Shown here: in pieces, positions 1 to 7,273 of the stretch | How positions within the stretch are numbered: position 1 is the stretch's first letter | Layout: every line of letters starts with the position of its first letter | Source of the DNA: Nocardiopsis sp. NRRL B-16309 | GTDB lineage: Bacteria > Actinomycetota > Actinomycetes > Streptosporangiales > Streptosporangiaceae | Assembly: GCF_001279585.1 (NCBI RefSeq) | Contig: NZ_LGEC01000089.1 | Location: forward strand, 1-41,218 | Reading direction: 5' to 3' | DNA: 41,218 nucleotides | The notes under the pieces: generated by a model | Seen by the model: the letters and a program-made list of their open reading frames with translations, nothing else | The model's database searches: none | What the model was told of the DNA's origin: nothing | Made by a program: the position numbers and the translations under genes

Positions 1-184
1 GGCAGAGACTCCTCCTGCAGGCACCGGCGCGCCCCTCGCTCGTGCCTTCTTTGGGCCTGCGCTCGTTCCTCGCTTCGGCCCGGGGCGCTTCACGCCGGGG
101 CCTTCGTCGTCGCCTGCGCCTGCGCTCGTTCCTCGCTCCGGCTTGGCTCCTCCTGCAGGCACCGGCGCGCCCCTCGCTCGTGCC
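1..184. repeat. Dispersed intergenic repeat, composite copy at window edge
   Basis: A perfect 38-nt direct repeat lies at 9-46 and 147-184 (begins CTCCTCCTGCAG, ends CTCGTGCC). Between the copies are related blocks with the words CTCGTTCCTCGCT and CTTCGTCGTCGC. The same blocks recur in the same order at about 31654-31787 and inverted at about 31938-32077; positions 1-37 match the reverse complement of 31984-32020 with one mismatch. No convincing reading frame is present. It is probably a non-coding dispersed repeat family; the left end is cut off by the window. Confidence 0.75.
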
Positions 185-186
185 TC

Positions 187-216
187 GGGGCGCCGTGGAC
201 TCGGTCACGGCGCCCC
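187..216 (-). terminator. Terminator after korAB
   Basis: A perfect 11-bp inverted repeat (GGGGCGCCGTG at 187-197, CACGGCGCCCC at 206-216) with an 8-nt loop lies 24 bases past the korB stop. It has no clear U-tract, as is common for terminator hairpins of GC-rich actinomycetes. It separates korAB from the repeat at the window edge. Confidence 0.6.
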
Positions 217-240
217 GCTCGGTCCTCGCGTCGGCGCGAG

Positions 241-1296
241 CTACTCGACGGTCCAGGTGTCGCCGCTGGCGAGCAGGGCCGACAGCTCGCCGTCGCCGCG
301 CTCGGCGCGGGCGTCGGCGATCTGCTCGTTCATCAGGTCGTCGTACACGGGGCGCCGCACGTCGCGGAACACCCCGATCGGCACGTGCTCGAACGCAGGG
401 TAGTCCAGCCGGGACAGCGCGAACGCGTACCCCGGGTCCTCCCGGTGCGCGTCGTGCCTGATGAGCCGGTCCTCGCCCACCGAGTCCACGTCCACGACCG
501 ACAGTCCGCCGAACTCCCCGGAGACCACGCCGCGGTCCGGTCCGAGCCGCAGCGGCTCGCCGTGCTCCATCCGCAGCAGACGGAGGTCACGCGCCGACGG
601 GTCCTTCAGCGGCTCGAAGGCGTCGTCGTTGAAGATCGGGCAGTTCTGGTAGATCTCCACGAACGACGCGCCCGGGTGGTCGGCCGCCGCGCGCAGCACC
701 GACGTCAGGTGCTTGCGGTCGGAGTCCACCGTGCGCGCCACGAACCCCGCCTCCGCGCCCAGCGCCAGCGACACCGGGTTGAACGGGTGGTCCAGCGACC
801 CCACCGGCGAGGACTTGGTGATCTTGCCCGGCTCGGAGGTGGGCGAGTACTGCCCCTTGGTGAGTCCGTAGATGCGGTTGTTGAACAGCAGGACGTTGAT
901 GTTCACGTTGCGCCGCAGCGCGTGGATGAGGTGGTTGCCGCCAATGGAGAGCCCGTCCCCGTCACCGGTCACCACCCACACCGACAGGTCCGGGCGGCTG
1001 GTCGCCAGCCCCGTCGCGATCGCCGGGGCGCGCCCGTGGATCGAGTGGATCCCGTAGGTGCTCAGGTAGTACGGGAACCGCGAGGAGCAGCCGATCCCGG
1101 ACACCATCACGATGTTCTCGCGCGGAACGCCCAGCTCGGGAAGGAAGGACTGGAAGGCCGCCAGGATGGCGTAGTCCCCGCACCCGGGGCACCAGCGCAC
1201 CTCCTGGTCGGACTTGAAGTCCTTCATCTTGTACGCGGTGTCGGTCCTGGGCACGAGCCCGAGTCCGGCGAACCCGGCGCCGTTGTCACTCGTCAC
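241..1296 (-). CDS. korB: 2-oxoacid:ferredoxin oxidoreductase subunit beta (KorB)
   Basis: This is the thiamine-diphosphate subunit of a two-subunit 2-oxoacid (2-oxoglutarate or pyruvate type):ferredoxin oxidoreductase. The enzyme oxidatively decarboxylates the 2-oxoacid to acyl-CoA and reduces ferredoxin in the cytoplasm. The 351-aa protein has WCPGCGDY near residues 35-42, the TPP/Mg motif GDGDGLS at 111-117 and the downstream NN pair at 139-140. Cysteines 36, 39, 70 and 219 have the spacing expected for the [4Fe-4S] ligands of this family. The GTG start at 1296 overlaps the end of korA by 11 bases, so the two are translationally coupled. Two-oxoglutarate is the likeliest substrate in actinobacteria, as an alternative to 2-oxoglutarate dehydrogenase, but sequence alone does not settle this. 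Confidence 0.93.
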   Translation of the reverse strand: MTSDNGAGFAGLGLVPRTDTAYKMKDFKSDQEVRWCPGCGDYAILAAFQSFLPELGVPRENIVMVSGIGCSSRFPYYLSTYGIHSIHGRAPAIATGLATSRPDLSVWVVTGDGDGLSIGGNHLIHALRRNVNINVLLFNNRIYGLTKGQYSPTSEPGKITKSSPVGSLDHPFNPVSLALGAEAGFVARTVDSDRKHLTSVLRAAADHPGASFVEIYQNCPIFNDDAFEPLKDPSARDLRLLRMEHGEPLRLGPDRGVVSGEFGGLSVVDVDSVGEDRLIRHDAHREDPGYAFALSRLDYPAFEHVPIGVFRDVRRPVYDDLMNEQIADARAERGDGELSALLASGDTWTVE

Positions 1297-3139
1297 GGTC
1301 GATGACCTCCTGCAGCACGTCCGCCAGTTCCTCGGCCTTGAACGGCAGGCCGCGGACCTTGTTGTAACCGATGACGTCGACCAGGTACCTGCCGCGCAGC
1401 AGCAGGGCCAGCTGGCCCAGGTTGATCTCCGGCACGACCACCCGCTCGTAGCGGCGCAGCACGTCGCCGAGGTCGGCCGGGAAGGGGTTCAGGTGCCGCA
1501 GGTGGGCCTGCGCGACCCGGCCGCCGGCGCGGCGCACCCGGCGCACGCCCGCGGTGATCGACCCGTAGGTGCCGCCCCAGCCCAGGACGAGCACGCGGGC
1601 GTCGCCGGTGGGGTCGTCGACCTCCAGCGGCGGCAGGTCCAGGGCGATCGCGTCGATCTTGGCCTGGCGGGTGCGGACCATGAGGTCGTGGTTGGCGGGC
1701 GTGTAGGAGATGTCACCGGTCTCGGCGTGCTTCTCGATACCGCCGATCCGGTGCTCCAGCCCCGCCGTGCCCGGGACCGCCCACGGCCGGGCCAGGGTCC
1801 GCTCGTCGCGGGCGTAGGGCAGGAACGCGCCGTCCGGCCCGTTCGGCTCCGCGGCGAAGCCCGGGTCGATCACCGGCAGGTCGGCGACCTCCGGCAGCCG
1901 CCAGGGCTCCGACCCGTTGGCGAGGTAGCCGTCGGAGAGCACCACCACGGGTGTGCGGTAGGTGACCGCGAGCCGGGTGGCCTCCAGCGCGATGTCGAAG
2001 CAGTCGGCGGGCGAGGACGGGGCCAGCACCGGCAGCGGGGACTCGCCGTTGCGTCCGTACAGCGCCAGGAGCAGGTCGGTCTGCTCGGTCTTGGTCGGCA
2101 TCCCGGTGCTGGGTCCGGCGCGCTGCACGTCGATGATCACCAGCGGCAGCTCGGTCATCACCGCCAGGCCGACGGTCTCCTGTTTGAGGACCATGCCGGG
2201 CCCGGAGGTCGTGGTGACGCCGAGGGACCCGCCGAACGCCGCGCCCAGCGCCGCGCCGACCCCGGCGATCTCGTCCTCCGCCTGGAAGGTCCGCACGCCG
2301 AACCGCTTGTGCCGGGACAGCTCGTGGAGGATGTCCGAGGCGGGGGTGATGGGGTACGAGCCCAGGAAGAGCGGCAGCCCCGACCTCTGGGACCCCGCGA
2401 TCAGCCCGTAGGCGGTCGCCAGGTTCCCGGTGATGTTGCGGTAGGTGCCCGCGGGCAGCCGGGCGGGCTTGATCTCGTAGGAGACCGCGAAGTCCTCGGT
2501 GGTCTCGCCGAAGTTCCATCCCGCCTGGAAGGCGGTGAGGTTGGCGGCGAGGATGTCGGGCTTGCCGGCGAACTTCTGCTTGAGGAACGAGGTCGTCCCC
2601 TCCGTGGGCCGGTTGTACATCCACGACAGCAGGCCCAGGGCGAACATGTTCTTGGCGCGCTGGGCGTCCTTCTTGGACAGGTCCGTGCCCGCCAGGGCGT
2701 CCACGGTCATGGAGGTGAGCGGGACCGCGCTGACGTGGAAGCCGTCCAGCGACCCGTCCGTGACCGGGTCGGCCTCGTACCCGACCTTGGCCAGGCTGCG
2801 CCTGGTGAACTCGTCGGTGTTGACGATGACCGTCGCGCCGCGCGGCAGGTCGCCGAGGTTGGCCTTCAGTGCCGCGGGGTTCATCGCCACCAGCACGTCC
2901 GGGGCGTCGCCCGGCGTCATGATGTCGTGGTCGGCGAAGTGGACCTGGAAGCTGGAGACCCCCGGGAGGGTTCCGGCGGGGGCGCGGATCTCCGCGGGGA
3001 AGTTCGGCAGGGTCGACAGGTCGTTGCCGAACGACGCGGTCTCCTGCGTGAATCTGTCACCGGTCAGCTGCATGCCGTCGCCGGAGTCCCCGGCGAAGCG
3101 AATGATGACGCGGTCGAGCTGTTCGATCTGTTTGGCCAC
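1286..3139 (-). CDS. korA: 2-oxoacid:ferredoxin oxidoreductase subunit alpha (KorA)
   Basis: Partner of KorB. It is a fused gamma-alpha subunit of about 617 aa. The N-terminal gamma domain begins right after the start and carries the nucleotide-binding motif FAGDSGDGMQ. The alpha pyrimidine-binding domain has GSYPITPAS near residue 260 and GPSTGMPTKTEQ near 345. The frame stays open for another 150 codons upstream, but that stretch is low-complexity and unlike the family. The GTG at 3139 (VAKQIEQLD) is preceded at 11 bases by AAGGAGGT, so I place the start there. The gene order korA-korB with an 11-base overlap implies one transcript running leftward to the hairpin at 187-216. Confidence 0.92.
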   Translation of the reverse strand: MAKQIEQLDRVIIRFAGDSGDGMQLTGDRFTQETASFGNDLSTLPNFPAEIRAPAGTLPGVSSFQVHFADHDIMTPGDAPDVLVAMNPAALKANLGDLPRGATVIVNTDEFTRRSLAKVGYEADPVTDGSLDGFHVSAVPLTSMTVDALAGTDLSKKDAQRAKNMFALGLLSWMYNRPTEGTTSFLKQKFAGKPDILAANLTAFQAGWNFGETTEDFAVSYEIKPARLPAGTYRNITGNLATAYGLIAGSQRSGLPLFLGSYPITPASDILHELSRHKRFGVRTFQAEDEIAGVGAALGAAFGGSLGVTTTSGPGMVLKQETVGLAVMTELPLVIIDVQRAGPSTGMPTKTEQTDLLLALYGRNGESPLPVLAPSSPADCFDIALEATRLAVTYRTPVVVLSDGYLANGSEPWRLPEVADLPVIDPGFAAEPNGPDGAFLPYARDERTLARPWAVPGTAGLEHRIGGIEKHAETGDISYTPANHDLMVRTRQAKIDAIALDLPPLEVDDPTGDARVLVLGWGGTYGSITAGVRRVRRAGGRVAQAHLRHLNPFPADLGDVLRRYERVVVPEINLGQLALLLRGRYLVDVIGYNKVRGLPFKAEELADVLQEVIDRDE

Positions 3140-3627
3140 TGAGATCGACGACCTCCTTGGTGAGCCGCCGGTCGTGTCGGGCGGCGGCGCTCGGGTGTCC
3201 GTCCCGGGGACCCGCCGTCGGGGGTCCGGTCGGAACGTCAGGACAGCGTTCGTGGCCCCTGGCGCCCACCGGGTGCGCCAACCCGGTGTCGCGCGGTGCG
3301 GCTCCGCCGCGTGCGGCCGGGTCGGTGACGAGTCCTCGCCCGGACGGGCCAGGGGCCTCGCTTCAACGACACGGCCAACCGCCCACCTGGGAGAGGGAGG
3401 GTCCCGCCAGCCTGGTGCGCGTAGTGATAAGGGCCACGTTGGCACTATAGGTCGTCCACCCGCGGGCCGCGCCCGCTGGGTGGCCATTGTCACATCCGGG
3501 CCGGCGGCTGGGGCCACGGGGATGCGCGGGGTTGTGACGGACAGCAGGGCGGATGGGGAACGCACGACGCGGATCCGCACGTTTGTCACCATGTACGCAT
3601 CGGCGACGAGACCCTGGAGGTGACGGC
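3140..3627. promoter_or_regulatory. Divergent intergenic region between korA and the htpX-like gene
   Basis: This is a 488-bp gene-free region. It contains the korA ribosome-binding site (complement of 3151-3158) and one relatively AT-rich island at about 3421-3452 with TATAGT on the minus strand (complement of 3444-3449), a plausible -10 for korAB. A clear -35 is not visible. On the plus strand GGAGGTG at 3616-3622 is the ribosome-binding site of the next gene. The open frames here look like out-of-frame GC shadows. Confidence 0.35.
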
Positions 3628-4491
3628 GTGCACGTCAGTGCGGCCCGCGCGGTCGGCCTGTTCGTCGGCGCAGCGGTGTTCGTCGTCGCGGTCGGCTGGG
3701 TCTGCGGCGCGGACAAGGGTGCCCAGATCGCGCTCGCCCTGGTGGGGTGCGCGGGAATCCTGGTCTACCTGTTCGGGGAGTCGCTGGCCCTGCGCGCCAT
3801 GCGTGCCCGGCTGATCAGCGAGATCGAGCAGCCGGAGCTGTACGGCCTCGTGCGGGAGCTGGCCACGGCCGCGCGCCAGCCGATGCCCCGCCTGTACCTG
3901 TCACCGGTGCGCTCACCGAACGCCTTCGCGGCGGGCGTCAGCCCGCGCCGCGCCGCCCTGTGCTGCACGACCGGGCTGCTGCGGACGCTGGACCGCGAGG
4001 AGCTGCGCGGCGTGCTGGCCCACGAGCTGGCGCACATCAGGGCCCACGACACCCTGATCAGCTCGGTGGCGGCGACCCTGACCGCGCTGATCACCGCGTT
4101 GAGCGCGATCACGTTCCTGCTGCCGCTGGGGGAGTCGGAGGAGACCGACATGCCCGACCTGCTGGGCGGTCTGATGATGGTGGTGCTGGCGCCGTTCGCG
4201 GCGGCGGTCGTCCACTGCGGAGTGGGCCGCCGGCGCGAGTTCCGGGCCGACGAGCGGGCGGCCGAACTGACGGGGGACCCGTTGGCGCTGGCCTCCGCGC
4301 TGCGCAAGCTGGAGGAGGGCGCGCGGGCCTACCCGCTGCCGATGCAGCGCACCCTGCTGGCGTGCGCGCACCTGATGACGACCAACCCGTTCCCCGACGG
4401 TGTGGGGCGCCTGTTCGCCGCGCATCCCCCGGTGAGCGAGCGGATCCGCCGCCTGCGCGATCTGCGGCGCAAGTGGGACATGGGCCGGTAG
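3628..4491 (+). CDS. M48-family zinc metalloprotease, HtpX-like
   Basis: A membrane-bound zinc endopeptidase of the M48/HtpX type, probably acting in envelope protein quality control. The 287-aa product has two hydrophobic N-terminal segments (about residues 4-26 and 31-53), the zinc motif HELAH at 132-136, another pair of hydrophobic segments near 150-190, and the third zinc ligand in EFRADE (E204). That is the complete HtpX layout. The start is GTG at 3628 with GGAGGTG six bases upstream; a longer frame from 3553 is open but has no family resemblance. The gene stands alone and faces yajQ. An htpX homologue close to yajQ is also my recollection of the Streptomyces order. The symbol is left blank because actinomycetes often carry several HtpX paralogues. 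Confidence 0.88.
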   Translation: MHVSAARAVGLFVGAAVFVVAVGWVCGADKGAQIALALVGCAGILVYLFGESLALRAMRARLISEIEQPELYGLVRELATAARQPMPRLYLSPVRSPNAFAAGVSPRRAALCCTTGLLRTLDREELRGVLAHELAHIRAHDTLISSVAATLTALITALSAITFLLPLGESEETDMPDLLGGLMMVVLAPFAAAVVHCGVGRRREFRADERAAELTGDPLALASALRKLEEGARAYPLPMQRTLLACAHLMTTNPFPDGVGRLFAAHPPVSERIRRLRDLRRKWDMGR

Positions 4492-4541
4492 GAGCCCCGC
4501 GGGGCCCGGGTCCGAGGGGTGCCCGAGGGGCCCTGACGTCC

Positions 4542-4590
4542 ACGACGGCGGCGGCCGCCCCTCACGCGAAGGGACGGCCGCCGCCGTCGT
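4542..4590. terminator. Bidirectional terminator between htpX-like gene and yajQ
   Basis: A perfect 16-bp inverted repeat (4542-4557 with 4575-4590, core ACGACGGCGGCGGCCG) with a 17-nt loop lies between two convergent genes. It begins 50 bases after one stop and ends 19 bases before the other, so it can serve both. Confidence 0.8.
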
Positions 4591-4608
4591 TCGGGGGCCG
4601 GTGTGGGG

Positions 4609-5106
4609 CTACCGGTAGTTGACGAACTGCAGCGCCAGGTCGAAGTCCTTCTCCTTGATGAGGTTCATGACCGCCTGGAGGTCGTCCTTCTTCTTGGAGC
4701 TCACCCGGAGCTCGTCGCCCTGGATCTGCGCCTTGACGCCCTTGGGGCCCTCGTCGCGGACGAGCTTGGAGATCTTCTTGGCGTCCTCGGAGGTGATGCC
4801 CTCCTTGAGGCCCACGGGGAGGCGGTACTCCTTGCCCGAGGGCTTGGGCTCGTCCGCGGCGTCCAGGACCTTCAGGGAGATCTTGCGCTTGATCAGCTTC
4901 TCCTTGAAGACCTCCAGGGCCGCGGCGGCCCGCTCCTCGGAGGAGCTCTTGATCTCGATGCCGTCCTCGCCCTGCCAGGCGATGGTGGTCCCGGTGCCCT
5001 TGAAGTCGAACCGCTGGGCCAGCTCCTTGCCCGCCTGGTTCAGGGCGTTGTCGACCTCCTGTCGATCGAGTTTGGACACGACGTCGAAACTGGATTCGGC
5101 GGCCAC
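4609..5106 (-). CDS. yajQ: YajQ-family cyclic-di-GMP-binding protein (UPF0234)
   Basis: A small cytoplasmic nucleotide-binding protein of the YajQ family; some members bind cyclic di-GMP and act as regulators. The 165 aa match the usual family length of about 160. Family signatures are visible: the N-terminal SSFDVVSKLDRQEVDNALNQ, then AQRFDFKGTGTTI, KRKISLKVLD, and the C-terminal KKDDLQAVMNLIKEKDFDLA ending LQFVNYR. The GTG at 5106 gives the expected N terminus; its ribosome-binding site is weak. It is monocistronic and followed by the bidirectional hairpin at 4542-4590. In S. coelicolor the UPF0234 gene (SCO4614) lies immediately before the tRNA-Tyr locus, the arrangement seen here. A role in c-di-GMP signalling is inferred from the family. 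Confidence 0.93.
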   Translation of the reverse strand: MAAESSFDVVSKLDRQEVDNALNQAGKELAQRFDFKGTGTTIAWQGEDGIEIKSSSEERAAAALEVFKEKLIKRKISLKVLDAADEPKPSGKEYRLPVGLKEGITSEDAKKISKLVRDEGPKGVKAQIQGDELRVSSKKKDDLQAVMNLIKEKDFDLALQFVNYR

Positions 5107-5334
5107 GTACGCTCACATCCCGCTAGGTGTCTCATGGATCACGGGCGCCGACGCGGGCGCCCGAGGGGTTCTGGGGCCGCTTCCGCGGATGCCCGCCGCG
5201 CTCGCGGCGGACGGCATCCACGGGACACGCCCCTGGCCCGTGCCGGACCCCCGGCGCGGGCTGGCCTCCGAGCTTAGCCGTGCGCTGCTCAGAGCGCCCG
5301 AAGCCCCAGGTGGGGGCGCGCCCGGTCAAACGAT

Positions 5335-5364
5335 TTCAGGTTCGGGCGGATCATCCGCTATTCT
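5335..5364 (+). promoter_or_regulatory. Candidate tRNA-Tyr promoter
   Basis: TTCAGG at 5335-5340, an 18-base spacer and TATTCT at 5359-5364 form a sigma-70-type promoter about 35 bases before the tRNA. A small palindrome, GCGGATCATCCGC, overlaps the spacer. Confidence 0.5.
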
Positions 5365-5401
5365 CAGTCATGCGTCGCGACGAACACGTCGCCGCAGCCC
5401 A

Positions 5402-5483
5402 GGCAGGTTGCCCGAGCGGCCAATGGGAGCGGACTGTAAATCCGTCGGCTTAGCCTTCCAAGGTTCGAATCCTTGACCTGCCA
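5402..5483 (+). tRNA. tRNA-Tyr (GTA)
   Basis: A class II cloverleaf folds completely. The 7-bp acceptor stem is GGCAGGT with ACCTGCC plus discriminator A. The anticodon loop CTGTAAA sits in a GCGGA/TCCGT stem, giving anticodon GTA. There is a long variable arm, and the T-arm is CAAGG-TTCGAAT-CCTTG. No CCA is encoded. In S. coelicolor the tRNA-Tyr gene is the attachment site of the integrative element SLP1, which is relevant to the accessory genes that follow. Confidence 0.96.
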
Positions 5484-5493
5484 CGCTGGGAAG

Positions 5494-5535
5494 AGACCCC
5501 GGTGATCAGCGGACACGCTGGCCACCGGGGTCTTT
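5494..5535 (+). terminator. Terminator after tRNA-Tyr
   Basis: A perfect 11-bp stem (AGACCCCGGTG at 5494-5504, CACCGGGGTCT at 5523-5533) runs into TTT. It lies 10 bases past the tRNA and ends its transcript. Confidence 0.85.
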
Positions 5536-6061
5536 CGCGTGTCCGGGCCCCGGCGACGGCCGGGTGGGGCCGACCGCGCCCCACGGCTCCGGCCGGCGCG
5601 GCCCGGCCCGGTGGCGTGCGGGATTCGGATGATCGCGGATCGGACGCGTTCGGGACACGGGCAGATCACGCCGAACGCGGTGCGCGACCGTCCGCGGAGG
5701 GCGATGGCGCGCGGTTCCGAGGGCGCGCGGGCGACGGTTTCGCCTGATTGCGCACGGTAGTCGACCCGCTTCCAAGGGTGATCGGTGTCGATGGCGCACG
5801 GTCTGCCCGGCTTCGCCCGTCCCGTGGTGGCCCGTGGGTGCAACGGCATCTTGTGCGGGTCGCGTAAAAAGGTCGCCAAAACCATATTCGTCGGTGCGGC
5901 AAAAAGAATTCTTCTGACAAGTCGGACAATTCGCGAGTCGGAGTTTCGGCGTTGACAAAAAACGGGGGGCGGCAGATGATTGCACCAGTCCACCGCGACA
6001 CAGGTGCAAGAAGCGCCTGCGTCTTTTTCTGTCAACGCCGCGAATGCTTTCCGGGGGAAAC
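5536..6061. other. Gene-free region with AT-rich segment upstream of the peptide array
   Basis: About 525 bp without a convincing gene. 5536-5860 is ordinary GC-rich DNA in which I see nothing. 5861-6040 is clearly richer in A/T than the surroundings, with several A-runs (AAAAAGG near 5866, CAAAAAGAATTC near 5899), and ends in the large inverted repeat listed separately. It is the only place for the promoter of the peptide operon. No integrase or transposase remnant was recognised. Confidence 0.6.
5947..6040 (+). promoter_or_regulatory. Nested inverted repeat containing TTGACA, upstream of the peptide operon
   Basis: Outer arms CGGCGTTGACA (5947-5957) and TGTCAACGCCG (6030-6040) are perfect complements, each followed inward by an A-run or its complement. 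Inner arms TTGCACC (5980-5986) and GGTGCAA (6003-6009) are also perfect. The right arm ends 21 bases before the first ATG. The arrangement fits a long RNA hairpin in the 5' leader or a pair of inverted operators about 80 bp apart. TTGACA at 5952-5957 could be a -35 box, with GATGAT near 5975-5980 as a poor -10; equally it may only be part of the repeat. Confidence 0.6.
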
Positions 6062-6307
6062 ATGATCAAGAAGATGGCCGCTGCTGGCCTGGTCGCCGGT
6101 GCCGCGATGGGCGCGCTCCTCATGGGAGCTCCCGCCCAGGCCTCGCACGGTGGTGACCAGCAGTTCAACCAGAACCTGCAGGTCGTTCCCATCCAGTCCT
6201 GCAACCTGACCGGCAGCGTCGGTCTCGTTGCGGTCACCGTGCCGATCCTGTCGCCCCAGACCACGGGCGACTGCATCAACGGCCCCGTCGGCACCAACAT
6301 CAGCTAG
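6062..6307 (+). CDS. Secreted chaplin-like small protein, copy 1
   Basis: An 81-aa exported peptide of unknown function. A Sec signal peptide (MIKK, hydrophobic run, APAQA before SHGG) predicts cleavage after residue 27. The mature 54 aa is hydrophobic and Asn/Gln-rich, starts SHGGDQQFNQNLQ, and has two cysteines (C47, C71), the second in SPQTTGDCINGP. It resembles short chaplins loosely: a VP-x-Q-x-CN segment, an internal VGL run and a final CVNG-like motif. The Cys-Cys spacing is longer than in chaplins, so surface-active or amyloid behaviour is only an inference. The start is ATG 6062 after GGGGGA; the frame is open six codons further upstream without a better site. It is the first of four paralogues and is separated from copy 2 by 58 bp. 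Confidence 0.85.
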   Translation: MIKKMAAAGLVAGAAMGALLMGAPAQASHGGDQQFNQNLQVVPIQSCNLTGSVGLVAVTVPILSPQTTGDCINGPVGTNIS

Positions 6308-6365
6308 GTTCCGGCAACAAAGTTCGACCGAGACGATATCTCACATTCTTCTGAAGGGTAATTCA

Positions 6366-6611
6366 ATGCTGCGTAAGCTCGGTGTTGCCGGTCTCATCGC
6401 TGGTGCTGCTCTCGGTGTCGCCCTCACGGGCGCTCCGGCCTCCGCCTCGCACGGTGGCGACCAGCAGTACAACCAGAACCTGCAGGGCATTCCCGTTCAG
6501 CTCTGCAACACCAGTGCCGCTGTCGGCCTGGTCGCCGTCAACGTCCCGGTCCTGTCGCCGCAGACCACCGGCGACTGCGTCAACGGCCCCGTCAGCACCA
6601 ACATCGACTAG
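6366..6611 (+). CDS. Secreted chaplin-like small protein, copy 2
   Basis: The 81-aa paralogue of copy 1 has a predicted cleavage after APASA (residue 27) and a mature start SHGGDQQYNQNLQG. Cysteines are C47 in VQLCNTS and C71 in TTGDCVNGP. It differs from copy 1 mainly by VPV for VPI and by CNTSAAVGL for CNLTGSVGL. The ATG at 6366 has GAAGGG eight bases upstream. The 58-bp gap from copy 1 could hold a second promoter, but none is clear. The stop overlaps the ribosome-binding site of copy 3, so copies 2 to 4 are tightly coupled. Confidence 0.85.
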   Translation: MLRKLGVAGLIAGAALGVALTGAPASASHGGDQQYNQNLQGIPVQLCNTSAAVGLVAVNVPVLSPQTTGDCVNGPVSTNID

Positions 6612-6622
6612 GAGATTCCGAC

Positions 6623-6871
6623 ATGATGCGCAAGCTCACCACTGCCGGCGCCATCGCCGGGATCGCCCTGGGCGCGATGCTCGCCGCTGCTCCGGCCTCC
6701 GCCTCGCACGGCGGCGACCAGCAGTACAACCAGAACCTGCAGGTCGTGCCGGTCCAGCTGTGCAACACCAGCGCGGCCGTCGGTCTCCTCGCGGGTGTCA
6801 ACATCCCGATCCTGTCGCCGCAGACCACGGGCGACTGCGTCAACGGGCCCGTCAGCACCAACATCGACTAG
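6623..6871 (+). CDS. Secreted chaplin-like small protein, copy 3
   Basis: An 82-aa paralogue with one extra residue in the middle (VGLLAGVNIPIL), which moves the second cysteine to position 72. The signal peptide (MMRK, hydrophobic run, APASA) and the mature start SHGGDQQYNQNLQ match copy 2. AGGAG, part of it in the stop codon of copy 2, is the ribosome-binding site. The 3' ends of copies 2 and 3 are nearly identical in DNA through the stop and AGGAG, pointing to recent tandem duplication. Confidence 0.85.
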   Translation: MMRKLTTAGAIAGIALGAMLAAAPASASHGGDQQYNQNLQVVPVQLCNTSAAVGLLAGVNIPILSPQTTGDCVNGPVSTNID

Positions 6872-6882
6872 GAGGGCCTGCC

Positions 6883-7143
6883 ATGATGCGCAAGCTCACC
6901 GCCGCGGGCGCCATCGCCGGGATCGCGCTCGGCGCGATGCTGGCGGCCGCTCCGGCCTCCGCCTCGCACGGTGGCGACCAGCAGTTCAACCAGAACCTGC
7001 AGGTCGTGCCGGTCCAGCTCTGCAACACGGAGCTGTCCGTGGGCCTGGTCGGTGTCACCGTGCCGATCCTGTCGCCGCAGACCACCGGCGACTGCGTCAA
7101 CGGTCCGGTGACCACCAACATGAGCGACGACGGCGCCTACTAG
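6883..7143 (+). CDS. Secreted chaplin-like small protein, copy 4
   Basis: The 86-aa last paralogue has the same signal peptide as copy 3 (MMRKLTAAGAIAG). The mature part starts SHGGDQQFNQNLQ, with cysteines at 47 and 71, and ends in a unique tail, SDDGAY, after the common NGPVTTN. The start is ATG 6883, 11 bases after copy 3, with GGAGG as ribosome-binding site. A longer frame open from 6382 reads through copies 2 and 3 out of phase and is not real. The gene is followed by a strong terminator at 7202-7230. Confidence 0.85.
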   Translation: MMRKLTAAGAIAGIALGAMLAAAPASASHGGDQQFNQNLQVVPVQLCNTELSVGLVGVTVPILSPQTTGDCVNGPVTTNMSDDGAY

Positions 7144-7201
7144 CCGACGTCCTCGTGTGACGGGGCCCTAGGCCCCACAGTGACGGAACAGAGCGGTTGT
7201 G

Positions 7202-7230
7202 AGGCCCCCCGGCGTGTGCCGGGGGGCCTT
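7202..7230 (+). terminator. Terminator of the peptide array
   Basis: A perfect 12-bp stem (AGGCCCCCCGGC at 7202-7213, GCCGGGGGGCCT at 7218-7229) with GTGT loop lies 58 bases after copy 4. A smaller hairpin, GGGGCC-CTA-GGCCCC at 7162-7176, precedes it. Confidence 0.85.
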
Positions 7231-7273
7231 GCCGCGTGCCCGGGGCATGATGGGCGCGACCGAGGAGGGCGGA

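Noticed and set aside
1..184. CRISPR array
   Set aside because: The two 38-nt copies are not regularly spaced with unique spacers, no cas genes are present, and the intervening sequence is itself repetitive.
3140..3592. N-terminal extension of korA by about 150 codons
   Set aside because: The extension is Arg/Pro-rich and unlike the family. A GTG with a strong AAGGAGGT site at 3139 gives the canonical N terminus.
6382..7143. A 253-codon frame joining the second to fourth peptide genes
   Set aside because: It reads copies 2 and 3 out of frame and only the last part is a real gene. Three separate genes with their own ribosome-binding sites explain the DNA.
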